Shown: in pieces, positions 41,187 to 49,912 of the stretch
How the letters are laid out: each line of letters opens with the position of its first letter
Numbering within the stretch: the first letter of the stretch is position 1
Assembly: GCA_013141115.1 (NCBI GenBank)
Contig: JABFRP010000002.1
Coordinates: 918,647 to 982,646 of the forward strand
Reading direction: 5' to 3'
DNA: 64,000 nucleotides
Source of the DNA: Ferruginibacter sp.
Lineage (GTDB): Bacteria > Bacteroidota > Bacteroidia > Chitinophagales > Chitinophagaceae
The notes under the pieces: model-generated
Told to the model about the DNA's origin: nothing
Databases searched by the model: none
Seen by the model: the letters and a program-made list of their open reading frames with translations, nothing else
Program-made: the position numbers and the translations under genes

Positions 41187-42251
41187 ATGTTAGACAAATT
41201 AGATGCTATTAAAGGAAGGTTCGACAATTTGGGCGTTTCGCTTACCAACCCCGAAATTGTAAGCGACAATAAGAAATTTACTGCCATTAGTAAAGAATAC
41301 CGCAGCCTTGAAAAGATTGTAAATGGCCGCAATGAATACGTAAAAGTGCTGGACGATATCGACTTTAACAAAGAGGTATTAAACAGTGATGATGCCGAAA
41401 TGAGGGAGCTGGCCAAGATGGAATTGCCTGCATTGGAAGAGAAGAAAACACAGCTGGAAGCATCTTTACGACAGATGCTGATACCCAAAGATCCTTTTGA
41501 TGAAAAGAATGCTATCCTGGAAATTCGTGCCGGTACCGGCGGCGACGAGGCTTCGCTTTTTGCAGGAGATCTGTTAAGAATGTATTTAAAATATTTTGAA
41601 AAGAAAGGTTGGAAAACAGCTTTATTAAGTGAAAGCGAAGGTACTGTTGGTGGCTATAAAGAGGTGCAAATTGAGGTGGTGGGTGATGATGTGTATGGCA
41701 CCTTAAAATTTGAAAGCGGCGTACACCGGGTACAGCGTGTACCTAATACGGAAAGCCAGGGCCGTGTACATACCAGTGCAGTAACTGTGGCTATAATGCC
41801 CGAAGCTGAAGAGGTGGATTTTGAATTAAAAGAAAGCGATGTGAAAATGGAAACTGCCCGAAGCGGCGGCGCTGGCGGACAAAATGTAAACAAGGTGGAA
41901 ACTAAGGTTTTTCTTACCCATAAGCCTACAGGCATTGTGGTAATGTGCCAAACAGACCGATCTCAGCTGGGTAATAAACTAAGGGCCATGGAAATGTTGC
42001 GTACAAAACTATATGATGAGGAAGTAAGAAAAGCCGAACAAGCCATTTCGCACTTGCGCAAAAGCCTTGTTAGCACTGGTGACAGAAGTGCCAAAATACG
42101 AACCTATAATTTCCCTCAGGGCAGGGTTACCGACCACAGAATTGGCTTAACGGTGTACAACTTAGATAATGTATTAAATGGCGAAATACAGGAATTTTTA
42201 GAGGCCTTGCAGTTTGCAGAAAATGCAGAAAAATTAGCAACACAGAATTAA
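41187..42251 (+). CDS. prfA: Peptide chain release factor 1
   Basis: A 354-residue class I release factor for UAA and UAG. The catalytic GGQ lies at about residues 230-232 in [16 protein letters not shown], and the codon-recognition PxT tripeptide is PNT in [17 protein letters not shown]. Length and domain order are normal. It has a GC-rich hairpin (TCCGC/GCGGA) directly upstream of its start. Confidence 0.95.
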   Translation: MLDKLDAIKGRFDNLGVSLTNPEIVSDNKKFTAISKEYRSLEKIVNGRNEYVKVLDDIDFNKEVLNSDDAEMRELAKMELPALEEKKTQLEASLRQMLIPKDPFDEKNAILEIRAGTGGDEASLFAGDLLRMYLKYFEKKGWKTALLSESEGTVGGYKEVQIEVVGDDVYGTLKFESGVHRVQRVPNTESQGRVHTSAVTVAIMPEAEEVDFELKESDVKMETARSGGAGGQNVNKVETKVFLTHKPTGIVVMCQTDRSQLGNKLRAMEMLRTKLYDEEVRKAEQAISHLRKSLVSTGDRSAKIRTYNFPQGRVTDHRIGLTVYNLDNVLNGEIQEFLEALQFAENAEKLATQN

Positions 42252-42332
42252 TATTTTCAGTTGCAACTATTTCGTAATTTCTGCTATCTTCATTGTGGAA
42301 AAAATTTCCATTAACAATTTAAACATTACACT

Positions 42333-42959
42333 ATGTTAGAAGAATTATTTAACCTGGTAAAAGGTAACGCCAGCGAAACCGTTATCAATAATCCTGAAGT
42401 ACCCAACGAACAGAATAACGCAGTAATTGCTGAAGCCACCAACACAGTAGCATCTGGCTTACGTAATATGGTTGCAGGCGGCGGACTACAAAATATATTA
42501 AGCTTATTTGGCGGCAACAACGGCCAGCAAAATAGTAAAGGTTTATTAAGCAACCCCATTGTAAATATGATGGTAGGCCATTTTGCAGGTAAATTAATGA
42601 GCAAATTTAACTTGGGTGGTAACCAGGCAAATTCGGTTGCAAGCAGTTTAATACCCAACGTAATCAGTAGCCTTATCAGCAATACCAACGACCCTAACAA
42701 TACCAGTTTTACTGTAGATAAACTTTTAAGCTCTCTTACAGGTGGCCAAAGTACACAAGTAGCCCAAGAACAACAAACTGCTGGCAACAGTGGTTTTAAT
42801 TTTCAGGATTTAATTGGTCAGTTTACCGGCGGCGGGCAGCAAGGCGGCGGTGGCGGTATTATGGATATTGTATCTAAACTTGCAGGTGGCGCACAAAACC
42901 AGCAACAACAAAATGGCGGCGGCGGCTTAATGGACCTTATTAAAGGCTTTATTAAGTAA
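42333..42959 (+). CDS. Glycine- and glutamine-rich protein (DUF937/YidB-like)
   Basis: A 208-residue protein with no signal peptide. Residues about 1-120 contain helical segments such as LFNLVKGNASETVINNPEV and NMMVGHFAGKLMSKFNLGGNQANSVASSLIPNVISSLI, the pattern of DUF937 proteins. The second half has G/Q-rich linkers (GGGQQGGGGG, NQQQQNGGGG) ending in short amphipathic motifs (GIMDIVSKLAGG, GLMDLIKGFIK). Function unknown. It stands alone and is followed by a terminator. Confidence 0.7.
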   Translation: MLEELFNLVKGNASETVINNPEVPNEQNNAVIAEATNTVASGLRNMVAGGGLQNILSLFGGNNGQQNSKGLLSNPIVNMMVGHFAGKLMSKFNLGGNQANSVASSLIPNVISSLISNTNDPNNTSFTVDKLLSSLTGGQSTQVAQEQQTAGNSGFNFQDLIGQFTGGGQQGGGGGIMDIVSKLAGGAQNQQQQNGGGGLMDLIKGFIK

Positions 42960-42979
42960 TAAAGATTAAGATATTGTTA

Positions 42980-43006
42980 AAGCGTCTCTTTTATGGGGCG
43001 CTTTTT
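42980..43006 (+). terminator. Intrinsic terminator
   Basis: AAGCG.../...CGCTT stem with inner CTC/GGG pairing and loop TTTTAT, followed by TTTTTT, about 20 bases after the stop at 42959. Confidence 0.7.
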
Positions 43007-43172
43007 TATTTTGATTAAACCAAACAAATAACTTTGTGTCTTACACTATAATAGCATTTTTAGATACTATTTTAAAATTGCTCCTAAAGAAATAAAAAGC
43101 TCTTTTTTTCGTTATCAGGTGAATTGAAGTTGCCGGGTATTAAGAAACTCTTAACACTGACACAGAAACCTT

Positions 43173-43187
43173 TGGCACCTGATTTGC
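43173..43187 (+). promoter_or_regulatory. Sigma-54 (RpoN) promoter
   Basis: TGGCACCTGATTTGC matches the -24/-12 consensus TGGCAC-N5-TTGC exactly, with GG and GC 12 bases apart. Transcription should start near 43199. Confidence 0.65.
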
Positions 43188-43198
43188 GTAATTAATAG

Positions 43199-43283
43199 TG
43201 TAGAACAACAATAAAAAATTTAAAAATTTCTCATAAGCAGTTAGTTTTGGTAAACGGCCCCGATGTCTATCGGGGCTTCTCTT
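43199..43283 (+). ncRNA. Candidate sigma-54-dependent small RNA
   Basis: The predicted start (about 12 bases after the -12 GC) and the terminator at 43257-43283 bound an RNA of about 85 bases without a reading frame. It could be a free small RNA or an attenuated leader of tatC. Confidence 0.4.
43257..43283 (+). terminator. Intrinsic terminator upstream of tatC
   Basis: Perfect 8-bp GC-rich stem GCCCCGAT/ATCGGGGC with a GTCT loop, followed by TTCTCTTTT. Confidence 0.75.
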
Positions 43284-43318
43284 TTAATACAATGTTTTAT
43301 AAAAATCATAAACTCAAT

Positions 43319-43326
43319 TACCTTTG
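43319..43326 (+). promoter_or_regulatory. TAnnTTTG -7 box for tatC
   Basis: TACCTTTG followed by CC, as for alaS and gatB. It supports the TTG start at 43344, 17 bases downstream. Confidence 0.55.
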
Positions 43327-43343
43327 CCATCCAAATTATACCA

Positions 43344-44234
43344 TTGGCTACAGAAAACTCAGACAGAAAGAATTTTTTTAAGCGCCTTAGAAAAGGAAGC
43401 GATGTTGAAACAGAGCAAACAGAGATGACTTTTATGGATCATCTGGAAGCCTTGCGCTGGCATATCATGCGTTCGGTAATTGTATGGCTTGCAGTTACTA
43501 TTGCAATTTTTGTTTTTATAGATTGGATTTATGACAATATCATTTTAGCACCTACAGATGTAAAATTTGTTACTTATGGTGCTTTGTGCCGGTTTGGCCA
43601 TTGGCTGGGTATTGGCGATGGCTTGTGTATGCCGCCTGTAAAAATAGACTTTCAGATAAATGTAGTTAATGGCACATTTACTTCTGCTATTAATATTGCA
43701 ATGGTTGGCGGCGTTATTGTAGCCTTTCCATACATATTTTTTGAGTTATGGCGTTTTATAAAGCCTGCACTTTCTGCTAAAGAAAAAAAATATGCAAGGG
43801 GAAGTATCTTTTGGGTATCACTTTGTTTTTTTATTGGGGCTGCATTTGGCTATTATTTATTAGCTCCTTTTACTTTTAATTTTCTGGCATCATTTACTTT
43901 AGGCAAATCCGGGGCAATTCAATACAAACCTACCGTTAATGATTATATCGACAGCCTAACCAATTTAATTTTAGGCTGTGGTATTGCATTTGAATTACCA
44001 ATTCTGGCTTTTGTGCTGGCAAAAATTGGTCTTATTACTTCAAGTTTTTTAAAAAAATATTCGAAATACGCATTTGTAATCATATTACTTATTGCAGCTA
44101 TTATTACACCTTCGCCAGATATGACAAGCCAATTAATTGTAGCGCTTCCGTTATTACTACTTTACTGGATAAGCATCCTTCTTGTGGCAAGGGTTGATAA
44201 GCAAAAAGCCAAAGAAGAAAAAGAATGGAGCTAG
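43344..44234 (+). CDS. tatC: Sec-independent protein translocase TatC
   Basis: A 296-residue inner-membrane protein with six membrane segments. It has the TatC opening MTFMDHLEALRWHIMRSVIVW, the FELWRFIKPALSAKEKKYA cytoplasmic loop, GIAFELPILAFVLAKIGLI, and IAAIITPSPDMTSQ. TatC recognises the twin-arginine signal and exports folded proteins. I place the start at TTG 43344, because the only upstream ATG lies in a terminator and a promoter box falls between. An extended loop after the first helix (residues about 60-90) is longer than in E. coli. tatA is not adjacent. Confidence 0.92.
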   Translation: MATENSDRKNFFKRLRKGSDVETEQTEMTFMDHLEALRWHIMRSVIVWLAVTIAIFVFIDWIYDNIILAPTDVKFVTYGALCRFGHWLGIGDGLCMPPVKIDFQINVVNGTFTSAINIAMVGGVIVAFPYIFFELWRFIKPALSAKEKKYARGSIFWVSLCFFIGAAFGYYLLAPFTFNFLASFTLGKSGAIQYKPTVNDYIDSLTNLILGCGIAFELPILAFVLAKIGLITSSFLKKYSKYAFVIILLIAAIITPSPDMTSQLIVALPLLLLYWISILLVARVDKQKAKEEKEWS

Positions 44235-44299
44235 GGTTTAATGGTTAATGGGCTTTAGCATAGAAGATTCTTTTTACTGTTTTCAAACTATTTATGTGT

Positions 44300-44307
44300 T
44301 AAATTTG
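44300..44307 (+). promoter_or_regulatory. TAnnTTTG -7 box for rpiB
   Basis: TAAATTTG, 57 bases before the rpiB start. The leader contains AT-rich near-repeats (ATTATCAATTATCCATTA type, 44328-44363). Confidence 0.4.
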
Positions 44308-44364
44308 CTAAGCTATTATTCATTAAGAAATTATCAATTATCCATTAAAAAATATCCATTACTT

Positions 44365-44814
44365 ATGTCTCCCTTTAACTTAAAACTACCAGTTGCCATA
44401 GGATGCGATCATGCAGGGTTTGATTGCAAAGAAGACCTTATTTCTTTTTTAGAAGCAAGAGGTATTGTATTTAAAGATTTTGGCACTTATAATAAAGATT
44501 CTGTTGATTACCCTGATTTTGCTCACCCGGTTGCAAGTGCTGTTGAAAAAGGCGAAGCCGCTTTTGGTATTTTACTTTGTGGTAGTGCTAATGGCGTAGC
44601 CATTACTGCCAACAAACACCAGGGTATAAGAGCCGGCCTTTGCTGGGGCGATGAAATTGCAGAGCTGGTACGTAAACACAATGATGCTAATATCATTTGC
44701 ATTCCTGCCCGTTTTGTACGTGATGGCGATGCCGAAAAAATGCTGGACACTTTTATGAATACTGCATTTGAAGGTGGACGACATGCCAGCAGGGTTGGCA
44801 AAATTGCCTGTTAA
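44365..44814 (+). CDS. rpiB: Ribose-5-phosphate isomerase B
   Basis: A 149-residue protein of the RpiB/LacA family, which interconverts ribose 5-phosphate and ribulose 5-phosphate. Landmarks are AIGCDHAGFDCKEDLISFL, YPDFAHPVASAVEKGEA, the catalytic-cysteine block LLCGSANGVAITANK, and RAGLCW. I use the start at 44365; codons further upstream in the same frame are repeat-like and not conserved. The gene at 44826 follows 11 bases later. Confidence 0.93.
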   Translation: MSPFNLKLPVAIGCDHAGFDCKEDLISFLEARGIVFKDFGTYNKDSVDYPDFAHPVASAVEKGEAAFGILLCGSANGVAITANKHQGIRAGLCWGDEIAELVRKHNDANIICIPARFVRDGDAEKMLDTFMNTAFEGGRHASRVGKIAC

Positions 44815-44825
44815 TCCTTTCCTGC

Positions 44826-45221
44826 ATGCGCTATAGTTTTCACAGCTTAAAGCAAAATAATTTCAAATCAATCTTGCGCCAAAGTTTATATAAACTACTT
44901 TGGCCGTTAGGATTAATAGCCCTGATTCAGGTATGTTTTCCTCAAAGCAAATTAGCCAGAGATAATTGGCACATTTATTCTTTATTGATAGTAGAAGCTA
45001 TTCAGTTATTTTTAGTTTTTACAGCAGATTCTGTCAATGAAATAGTTTTAGATACGGTAAAAAAGAGATTTAAAGTAATATATTACAACATTTACCAGGG
45101 CAATATTGAAGAAAAAAATTTCTTCTCTGAAATAAATACAGCTATAGAAACAACTGCAAAGGAGGAAATACAACAAATAAATTTTTATATAAAAAGGGTG
45201 CAGATTTTACTATTAAAATAA
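44826..45221 (+). CDS. Small membrane protein of unknown function
   Basis: A 131-residue protein with two hydrophobic segments (about 24-41 and 48-66) and a charged helical C-terminus (TAIETTAKEEIQQINFYIKR). No family is recognised. It follows rpiB closely and is probably cotranscribed. A long hairpin (AGCAATTC/GAATTGCT arms, 45222-45264) directly follows its stop. Confidence 0.6.
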   Translation: MRYSFHSLKQNNFKSILRQSLYKLLWPLGLIALIQVCFPQSKLARDNWHIYSLLIVEAIQLFLVFTADSVNEIVLDTVKKRFKVIYYNIYQGNIEEKNFFSEINTAIETTAKEEIQQINFYIKRVQILLLK

Positions 45222-45359
45222 AGCAATTCAGTCGGCAGGATATGGAAAGCCTTTCAGAATTGCTCTATCAAACTACATCCCCAAAAAGTATTTAACCATT
45301 TATCCTTTTTTATTTTTCTGCTCACCCAGTTATTGTATTTTTAAATCTAAATATTTATA

Positions 45360-46943
45360 ATGAGAAAATTAATTTTTGCTGCTGCATTATTGATAAGTGT
45401 ACAAGCGTTTGCACAAACGGGTGATGCTGTAAAATACGCATCAGTTATTACCGGAGAAAATCTAAAAAAACACCTTACTATTATTGCCAGCGATGAGTTT
45501 GAGGGTAGAGAAACCGGTACCGAAGGACAGCGCAAAGCTGCGGCTTATATTGAAGGCCAGTTTAAAACCATGGGTTTAAAAGCCCCAGAAGCGTTAAAAG
45601 GTTATCAGCAGTATTATCCTTTATACCAGGATAGTTTGGTTAAAGCTGAATTTACACTTAATGGAAAGGCTGCAGAATTTGGCAAAGATTTTATTACTCC
45701 GCTCAACACTAACGAAACCGGAAAATTTAAAGGTAAAAAAGTAGTGTTTGCCGGCTATGGTATTGATGATGCTAAATACAGCGATTATACCGATATTAAT
45801 GTAAAAGGCAAAGTGGTGGTTTTCTTTTTAGGCGAACCCAAAAAAGATGGCAACTATATTATTAGCGGCACCAAACGTGGCAGCGAATGGACCTTCCCCG
45901 GCATTAGCAAAAAGCTGGCAGCCGCTGCCGCAAAAGGTGCTATTGGTGCTATAGTTGTTAATCCTAATCAGGAAACATTTAACCAACGCACAGTAGAAAA
46001 CGGAAAAAAAACAGGCGTGTATTTTCCCAAAGCTACAGCAGGTACAAAATCTATTAACTACGCATTGGTATCGCATGAATATGCAAAAGCTATTGTGGGC
46101 ACCAGTTTTAATTTCGACTCCTACCTTAAATCTGCCAAAGCAAGCGAAATTTTACAGATCCATTCTTTTGAAACAAAATTAAAAACCGCTTTTACTTTTA
46201 ATAAATACCGCACCATAATTAATGCAAGCAATGTTATTGGTGTTATTGAGGGTACCGATAAAAAAGATGAATACGTTTTTTTAACCGGTCATTACGATCA
46301 CTTGGGTAAACACGATGGTAAAATTTATTATGGTGCCGATGATGATGGTAGCGGTACTTGTGCTGTAATTCAAATGGCTGAAGCTTTTACAAAAGCTGCC
46401 GCCGAGGGACATAGGCCAAGAAGAACAATAGTATTTATGACAGTTAGTGGCGAAGAAAAAGGCCTGTGGGGAAGTGAGTATTACAGCGATCATCCTGTTT
46501 ATTCTTTAGATAAAACCACTGTTGATTTAAATATTGATATGGTGGGCCGTATCGATACGGAAAGGCAAACTGCCGACACCATGAATTATGTTTACGTTAT
46601 TGGCCACGATAAATTAAGCAGCGATTTACCCATAATTAATGAGGCTGCCAACAATAAATACAGCAACCTGGTTTTAGATTATAAGTTTGATGACCCTAAC
46701 GATCCTAACCGTATTTATTTCCGCAGCGATCATTACAATTTTGCCCGTAAAGGTGTACCCATTTTATTTTTTTACGATGGTATGTTAAAAGCAGATTATC
46801 ATAAGCCAACTGATACAGTTGATAAAATAACCTGGGATTTGTATGAAAAAAGAGTGCGTATGATCTTTTATACCGCATGGGAAATTGCTAACAGAGATGC
46901 CATGTTGAAGAGAGATATTCCATTGAATATGGGAAGCAGATAA
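45360..46943 (+). CDS. Secreted M28-family zinc peptidase
   Basis: A 527-residue protein with a signal peptide (SVQAFAQTG, about residue 19). A protease-associated (PA) domain is inserted (about 105-230). The co-catalytic zinc site is complete: GHYDHLG, GADDDGSGT, SGEEKGLWGS, NIDMVGRI and RSDHYNFARKGVP. M28 enzymes are aminopeptidases of the periplasm or medium. It is transcribed alone and ends near a bidirectional terminator. Confidence 0.92.
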   Translation: MRKLIFAAALLISVQAFAQTGDAVKYASVITGENLKKHLTIIASDEFEGRETGTEGQRKAAAYIEGQFKTMGLKAPEALKGYQQYYPLYQDSLVKAEFTLNGKAAEFGKDFITPLNTNETGKFKGKKVVFAGYGIDDAKYSDYTDINVKGKVVVFFLGEPKKDGNYIISGTKRGSEWTFPGISKKLAAAAAKGAIGAIVVNPNQETFNQRTVENGKKTGVYFPKATAGTKSINYALVSHEYAKAIVGTSFNFDSYLKSAKASEILQIHSFETKLKTAFTFNKYRTIINASNVIGVIEGTDKKDEYVFLTGHYDHLGKHDGKIYYGADDDGSGTCAVIQMAEAFTKAAAEGHRPRRTIVFMTVSGEEKGLWGSEYYSDHPVYSLDKTTVDLNIDMVGRIDTERQTADTMNYVYVIGHDKLSSDLPIINEAANNKYSNLVLDYKFDDPNDPNRIYFRSDHYNFARKGVPILFFYDGMLKADYHKPTDTVDKITWDLYEKRVRMIFYTAWEIANRDAMLKRDIPLNMGSR

Positions 46944-46944
46944 T

Positions 46945-46968
46945 TCCCGCCGCCTGAAGGAGGGACTT
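46945..46968. repeat. CCGCCTGAAGGAGGGA repeat, left of an inverted pair
   Basis: Begins 2 bases after the M28 stop and is an inverse relative of 47073-47095. The two enclose the terminator at 47003-47038. Confidence 0.5.
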
Positions 46969-47002
46969 AGCAGTAAAATAATTTCTACATTTTTCTCCAA
47001 TT

Positions 47003-47038
47003 AAAAAGTGGCCTCATTTTCAATGAGGCCACTTTTTA
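47003..47038. terminator. Bidirectional terminator between convergent genes
   Basis: AAAAAGTGGCCTCATT and its complement form a perfect stem with A-run and T-run arms. Confidence 0.85.
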
Positions 47039-47072
47039 TATTTTTATAAGAGTCTTAATACTGAAGTTTCCG

Positions 47073-47095
47073 AGTTCCCCCTTAAGGAGGCGGAT
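47073..47095. repeat. CCCCCTTAAGGAGGCGG repeat
   Basis: A member of the same dispersed GC-rich family as at 10008 and 21879, a few bases beyond the stop of the minus-strand gene. Confidence 0.5.
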
Positions 47096-47100
47096 TTTTT

Positions 47101-48075
47101 TTACCAACCCAGCACCCAAGCAAAAATCAATGGCGCCACAATGGTAGCATCGCTCTCTACAATAAATTTAGGCGTATGAATATCTAATTTACCCCAGGTA
47201 ATTTTTTCGTTGGGTACAGCACCGCTGTAAGAGCCATAAGAGGTTGTAGAATCCGATACCTGGCAGAAATAACTCCAAAAAGGCACATCATGCCATTCCA
47301 GATCCTGGTACATCATCGGCACCACACAAATAGGAAAATCACCTGCAATGCCGCCACCTATCTGAAAGAAACCAACACCTTTGCCGCCCGAATTATTCCT
47401 GTACCAATCTGCCAGCCACACCATATATTCAATACCACTTTTCATGGTACTAGCCTTTAATTCATTTTTAATAATGTACGATGCAAAAATATTCCCCATC
47501 GTGCTGTCTTCCCAACCCGGCACTACAATAGGGATATTTTTTTGTGCTGCTGCCAGCATCCAACTGTTTTTCGGATCAATCTCATAATACTGTTCCAGCA
47601 CACCACTCAACAACATTTTATACATATACTCATGCGGAAAATAACGTTCGCCTTTATCGTCTGCATCTTTCCATATTTTATGAATATGTTGCTGCAATCT
47701 TCTAAATGCCTCCTCTTCCGGAATACAGGTATCTGTTACACGATTGTAGTGATTTTCCAACAGATCCCATTCTTCCTGCGGACTTAGATCCCTGTAATTA
47801 GGTACTCTTTTATAATGACTGTGCGCCACCAGGTTCATTATATCTTCTTCCAGGTTGGCACCTGTACAACTTATGATAGCCACTTTATCCTGCCGTATCA
47901 TTTCGGCAAGGCTCAGGCCTAATTCTGCAGTACTCATAGCACCGGCAAGTGTAATCATCATTTTACCGCCTTCGTCTAAATGGGTTACATAACCCTTTGC
48001 GGCATCCATTAAAGCGGCCGCATTAAAATGGCGGTAATGATGTTCTATAAAATTAGAAACGGGTCCCTTATTCAT
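47101..48075 (-). CDS. Deoxyhypusine-synthase-like protein
   Basis: A 324-residue Rossmann-like protein of the DHS family: LMDAAKGYVTHLDEGGKMMITLAGAMSTAELG, SCTGANLEEDIMNLVAHSHY, VPGWEDSTMGNIFASY, and GGKGVGFFQIGGGIAGDFPI. Bacteria lack the eukaryotic target eIF5A; relatives act in polyamine (homospermidine) synthesis, so a polyamine role is likely. Where eukaryotic DHS has the catalytic lysine (GGGVVKHH), this protein reads GGGIAGDF, so the chemistry may differ. The start 48075 is chosen because a promoter box (48094-48101) overlaps the upstream alternative ATG at 48096. Confidence 0.82.
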   Translation of the reverse strand: MNKGPVSNFIEHHYRHFNAAALMDAAKGYVTHLDEGGKMMITLAGAMSTAELGLSLAEMIRQDKVAIISCTGANLEEDIMNLVAHSHYKRVPNYRDLSPQEEWDLLENHYNRVTDTCIPEEEAFRRLQQHIHKIWKDADDKGERYFPHEYMYKMLLSGVLEQYYEIDPKNSWMLAAAQKNIPIVVPGWEDSTMGNIFASYIIKNELKASTMKSGIEYMVWLADWYRNNSGGKGVGFFQIGGGIAGDFPICVVPMMYQDLEWHDVPFWSYFCQVSDSTTSYGSYSGAVPNEKITWGKLDIHTPKFIVESDATIVAPLIFAWVLGW

Positions 48076-48093
48076 AACTATTAATTGAGGCTG

Positions 48094-48101
48094 CAAATGT
48101 A
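48094..48101 (-). promoter_or_regulatory. TAnnTTTG -7 box for the DHS-like gene
   Basis: The minus strand reads TACATTTG, 18 bases upstream of the start at 48075. Confidence 0.5.
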
Positions 48102-48245
48102 ATTTTTTTTACGAAGATGCCGGTTGATTTTTAGCTATTTACCAATTGCAATTTTAAGCTGGCTTCAACTGCCCGGCAATATTTGTATCTTTAAGTATAT
48201 TTTAATTACTGCCTGCCGTAATTAAATACCCCAAAGTAATTTATA

Positions 48246-48755
48246 ATGACAGAGAATAAGCACTACTGGCATGCCGTGTATACAAGGCCCCGTTGGGAAA
48301 AAAAGGTAGCTTCATCACTTGAAGCTAAGGGTATTGAATTTTATTGCCCCTTAAACAAAGTGGTAAAGCAATGGAGCGACAGAAAAAAAATTGTACTGGA
48401 ACCATTATTTAAATCTTATGTTTTTGTGCAGGTTGAAGAAAACAGAAAATGGGATTTATTAAAAATAGAAGGTATTATTAACTATGTTAGCTGGCTGGGC
48501 AGGCCAGCAAAAATTAAAGAAAGCGAAATTGTCACTATCCGTAAGTTTTTAAAAGAATTTAAAATAGCAGAAGTGGTGCAAGGCCCGCTGGAAATAAATA
48601 CCAAAGTAAAAGTAAAACAGGGCGCATTAATGAATTACCAGGGTATTTTACTGCATATTTCGGGTAATCGGGCCAGTGTTAAAATAGAAAGTATGGGGTT
48701 ACAACTAACAACACTAATCGATAAAAAAAATCTGGAAATAGTGCCGGCAGAATAA
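48246..48755 (+). CDS. UpxY-type NusG paralog (transcription antiterminator)
   Basis: A 169-residue protein with the NusG N-terminal domain (WHAVYTRPRWEKKVASSLEAKGIEFYCPL, PLFKSYVFVQV) and a KOW-like C-terminal part (VKVKQGALMNYQGILLHISGNRASVKIE). In Bacteroides, UpxY proteins travel with RNA polymerase through long capsule operons and prevent early termination. Its place ahead of cpsB-like and MBOAT genes fits this. The main nusG lies elsewhere. Confidence 0.9.
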   Translation: MTENKHYWHAVYTRPRWEKKVASSLEAKGIEFYCPLNKVVKQWSDRKKIVLEPLFKSYVFVQVEENRKWDLLKIEGIINYVSWLGRPAKIKESEIVTIRKFLKEFKIAEVVQGPLEINTKVKVKQGALMNYQGILLHISGNRASVKIESMGLQLTTLIDKKNLEIVPAE

Positions 48756-48834
48756 GGTTAGTTATATCTTTATAATACAAATACAACAATTTTACCTTGT
48801 AGATTCTTGCTTTTCAATATACCTCAAAAAAATC

Positions 48835-49587
48835 ATGCTTAGTTTTTTCAAAAGAAAAAAAGATTTGAATTACGTACCAGGTAACCTGCCTTTTACTGTA
48901 GATATACATTCCCATATTTTACCGGGCATTGATGATGGATCGCCGGATATTGCCACTTCTTTACAATTAATACAGGGATTATATGATCTGGGCATTCGTA
49001 AATCAATAGCTACACCACATATTATTGGCGATTTATACCGCAATACACCACAAACAATTACCGCAGCGTTAAACAAGGTAAAAGCTGCCTGCCTTAACGC
49101 CGGTATCAATATGGAGTTATCAGCTGCTGCTGAATATATGCTGGATGATTATTTTATGGAGTTGCTGCAAAAGAAAGAGCCGTTATTAACACTTCACAAA
49201 AATATTCTGCTCACAGAAATTTCCTATTCCTCCACTCCCGAAAATTTAGGAGAGATGATGAATGGCATTATAGCGGAAGGATACCTGCCCATACTTGCAC
49301 ACCCGGAACGTTATCATTACTATCAAAAGAATTTTGATGAATATCACCACCTTAAAGAAATGGGATTTGTGCTACAGATTAATATTTTATCCCTAACAGG
49401 TTATTATGGTAAAAAGGCCGAAAAGGCTGTAAAATTTATTTTAGAAAATAACCTGGCCAAATTGGCTGGTACCGATCTGCATCATCAACAGCATCTGGCG
49501 GCATTAAATGATGAAAAGAACCGGAAAATATTTGAAGAATATCTTGGCAATAAAAATTTTAATGATTTAGATAACATTGGTAAATAG
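48835..49587 (+). CDS. CpsB/YwqE-like PHP-fold tyrosine phosphatase
   Basis: A 250-residue protein with the PHP metal motifs VDIHSHILPGIDDGS, ATPHII, AAAEYMLDD, ILAHPERY and GTDLHHQ. Members dephosphorylate the bacterial tyrosine kinase (Wzc/CpsD type) that controls export of capsule or exopolysaccharide. No kinase gene is in the window. It lies 79 bases after the UpxY gene and may be cotranscribed. Confidence 0.88.
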   Translation: MLSFFKRKKDLNYVPGNLPFTVDIHSHILPGIDDGSPDIATSLQLIQGLYDLGIRKSIATPHIIGDLYRNTPQTITAALNKVKAACLNAGINMELSAAAEYMLDDYFMELLQKKEPLLTLHKNILLTEISYSSTPENLGEMMNGIIAEGYLPILAHPERYHYYQKNFDEYHHLKEMGFVLQINILSLTGYYGKKAEKAVKFILENNLAKLAGTDLHHQQHLAALNDEKNRKIFEEYLGNKNFNDLDNIGK

Positions 49588-49912
49588 CATTTTTTACCGC
49601 TATTTTATGCATAAAATGTATTATTTTGCAAATTAATCCTGTTTTATAAAGGATTGAAACCCCTCGTAAAAAGGGGTCTTAGTATTATTCTCCCAACTAT
49701 TTATTTATTAATACAATTCCTTAGGTTAAATAAAAACTGCGGAATTATATATATACTTAAAATTGGTAAAATAAACTGGAGCGGATGGCGTTTTTATCAG
49801 TAATTACAAATACAGGCCTTAAACCGCAGTACATTGTTCTATGCAAACCCAGTAAAAAACGGACTTATAAGAAAGTCTCAAACCAAATACATCATCCAAA
49901 AAGAATATATTA
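49588..49912. other. Gene-free interval between cpsB-like and MBOAT genes
   Basis: AT-rich, without a supported gene. It holds two hairpins, AATCC/GGATT at 49633-49655 and ACCCCT/AGGGGT at 49659-49677. The second has no strong T-run. A terminator here is possible and would be a candidate target for UpxY antitermination. Confidence 0.5.

Larger units (their letters stand above)
42960..43343. other. Gene-free interval with a sigma-54 promoter and a terminator
   Basis: No protein gene is supported here. After the terminator at 42980-43006 comes AT-rich sequence, a sigma-54-type promoter at 43173-43187, about 70 bases without coding potential, a hairpin terminator at 43257-43283, and the tatC promoter at 43319-43326. 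The ATG at 43263, in frame with tatC, lies inside the terminator hairpin and is not a real start. Confidence 0.65.

Noticed and set aside
41740..41770. PNT in place of PAT in the release factor 1 recognition motif
   Set aside because: RF1 needs P-x-T; variation of the middle residue is common, so recoding is not indicated.
43263..43343. In-frame upstream extension of tatC from an ATG at 43263
   Set aside because: The ATG lies inside a GC-rich terminator hairpin and a promoter box lies downstream, so the TTG at 43344 is the better start.
44328..44363. Upstream extension of rpiB through AT-rich repeats
   Set aside because: The added residues are repeat-like and absent from the known RpiB N-terminus; the start at 44365 gives normal length.
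49633..49663. GGATTGAAAC, resembling the end of a CRISPR repeat
   Set aside because: It occurs once only, with no second copy at a regular distance and no cas genes in the window. It fits better as the arm of a short hairpin.
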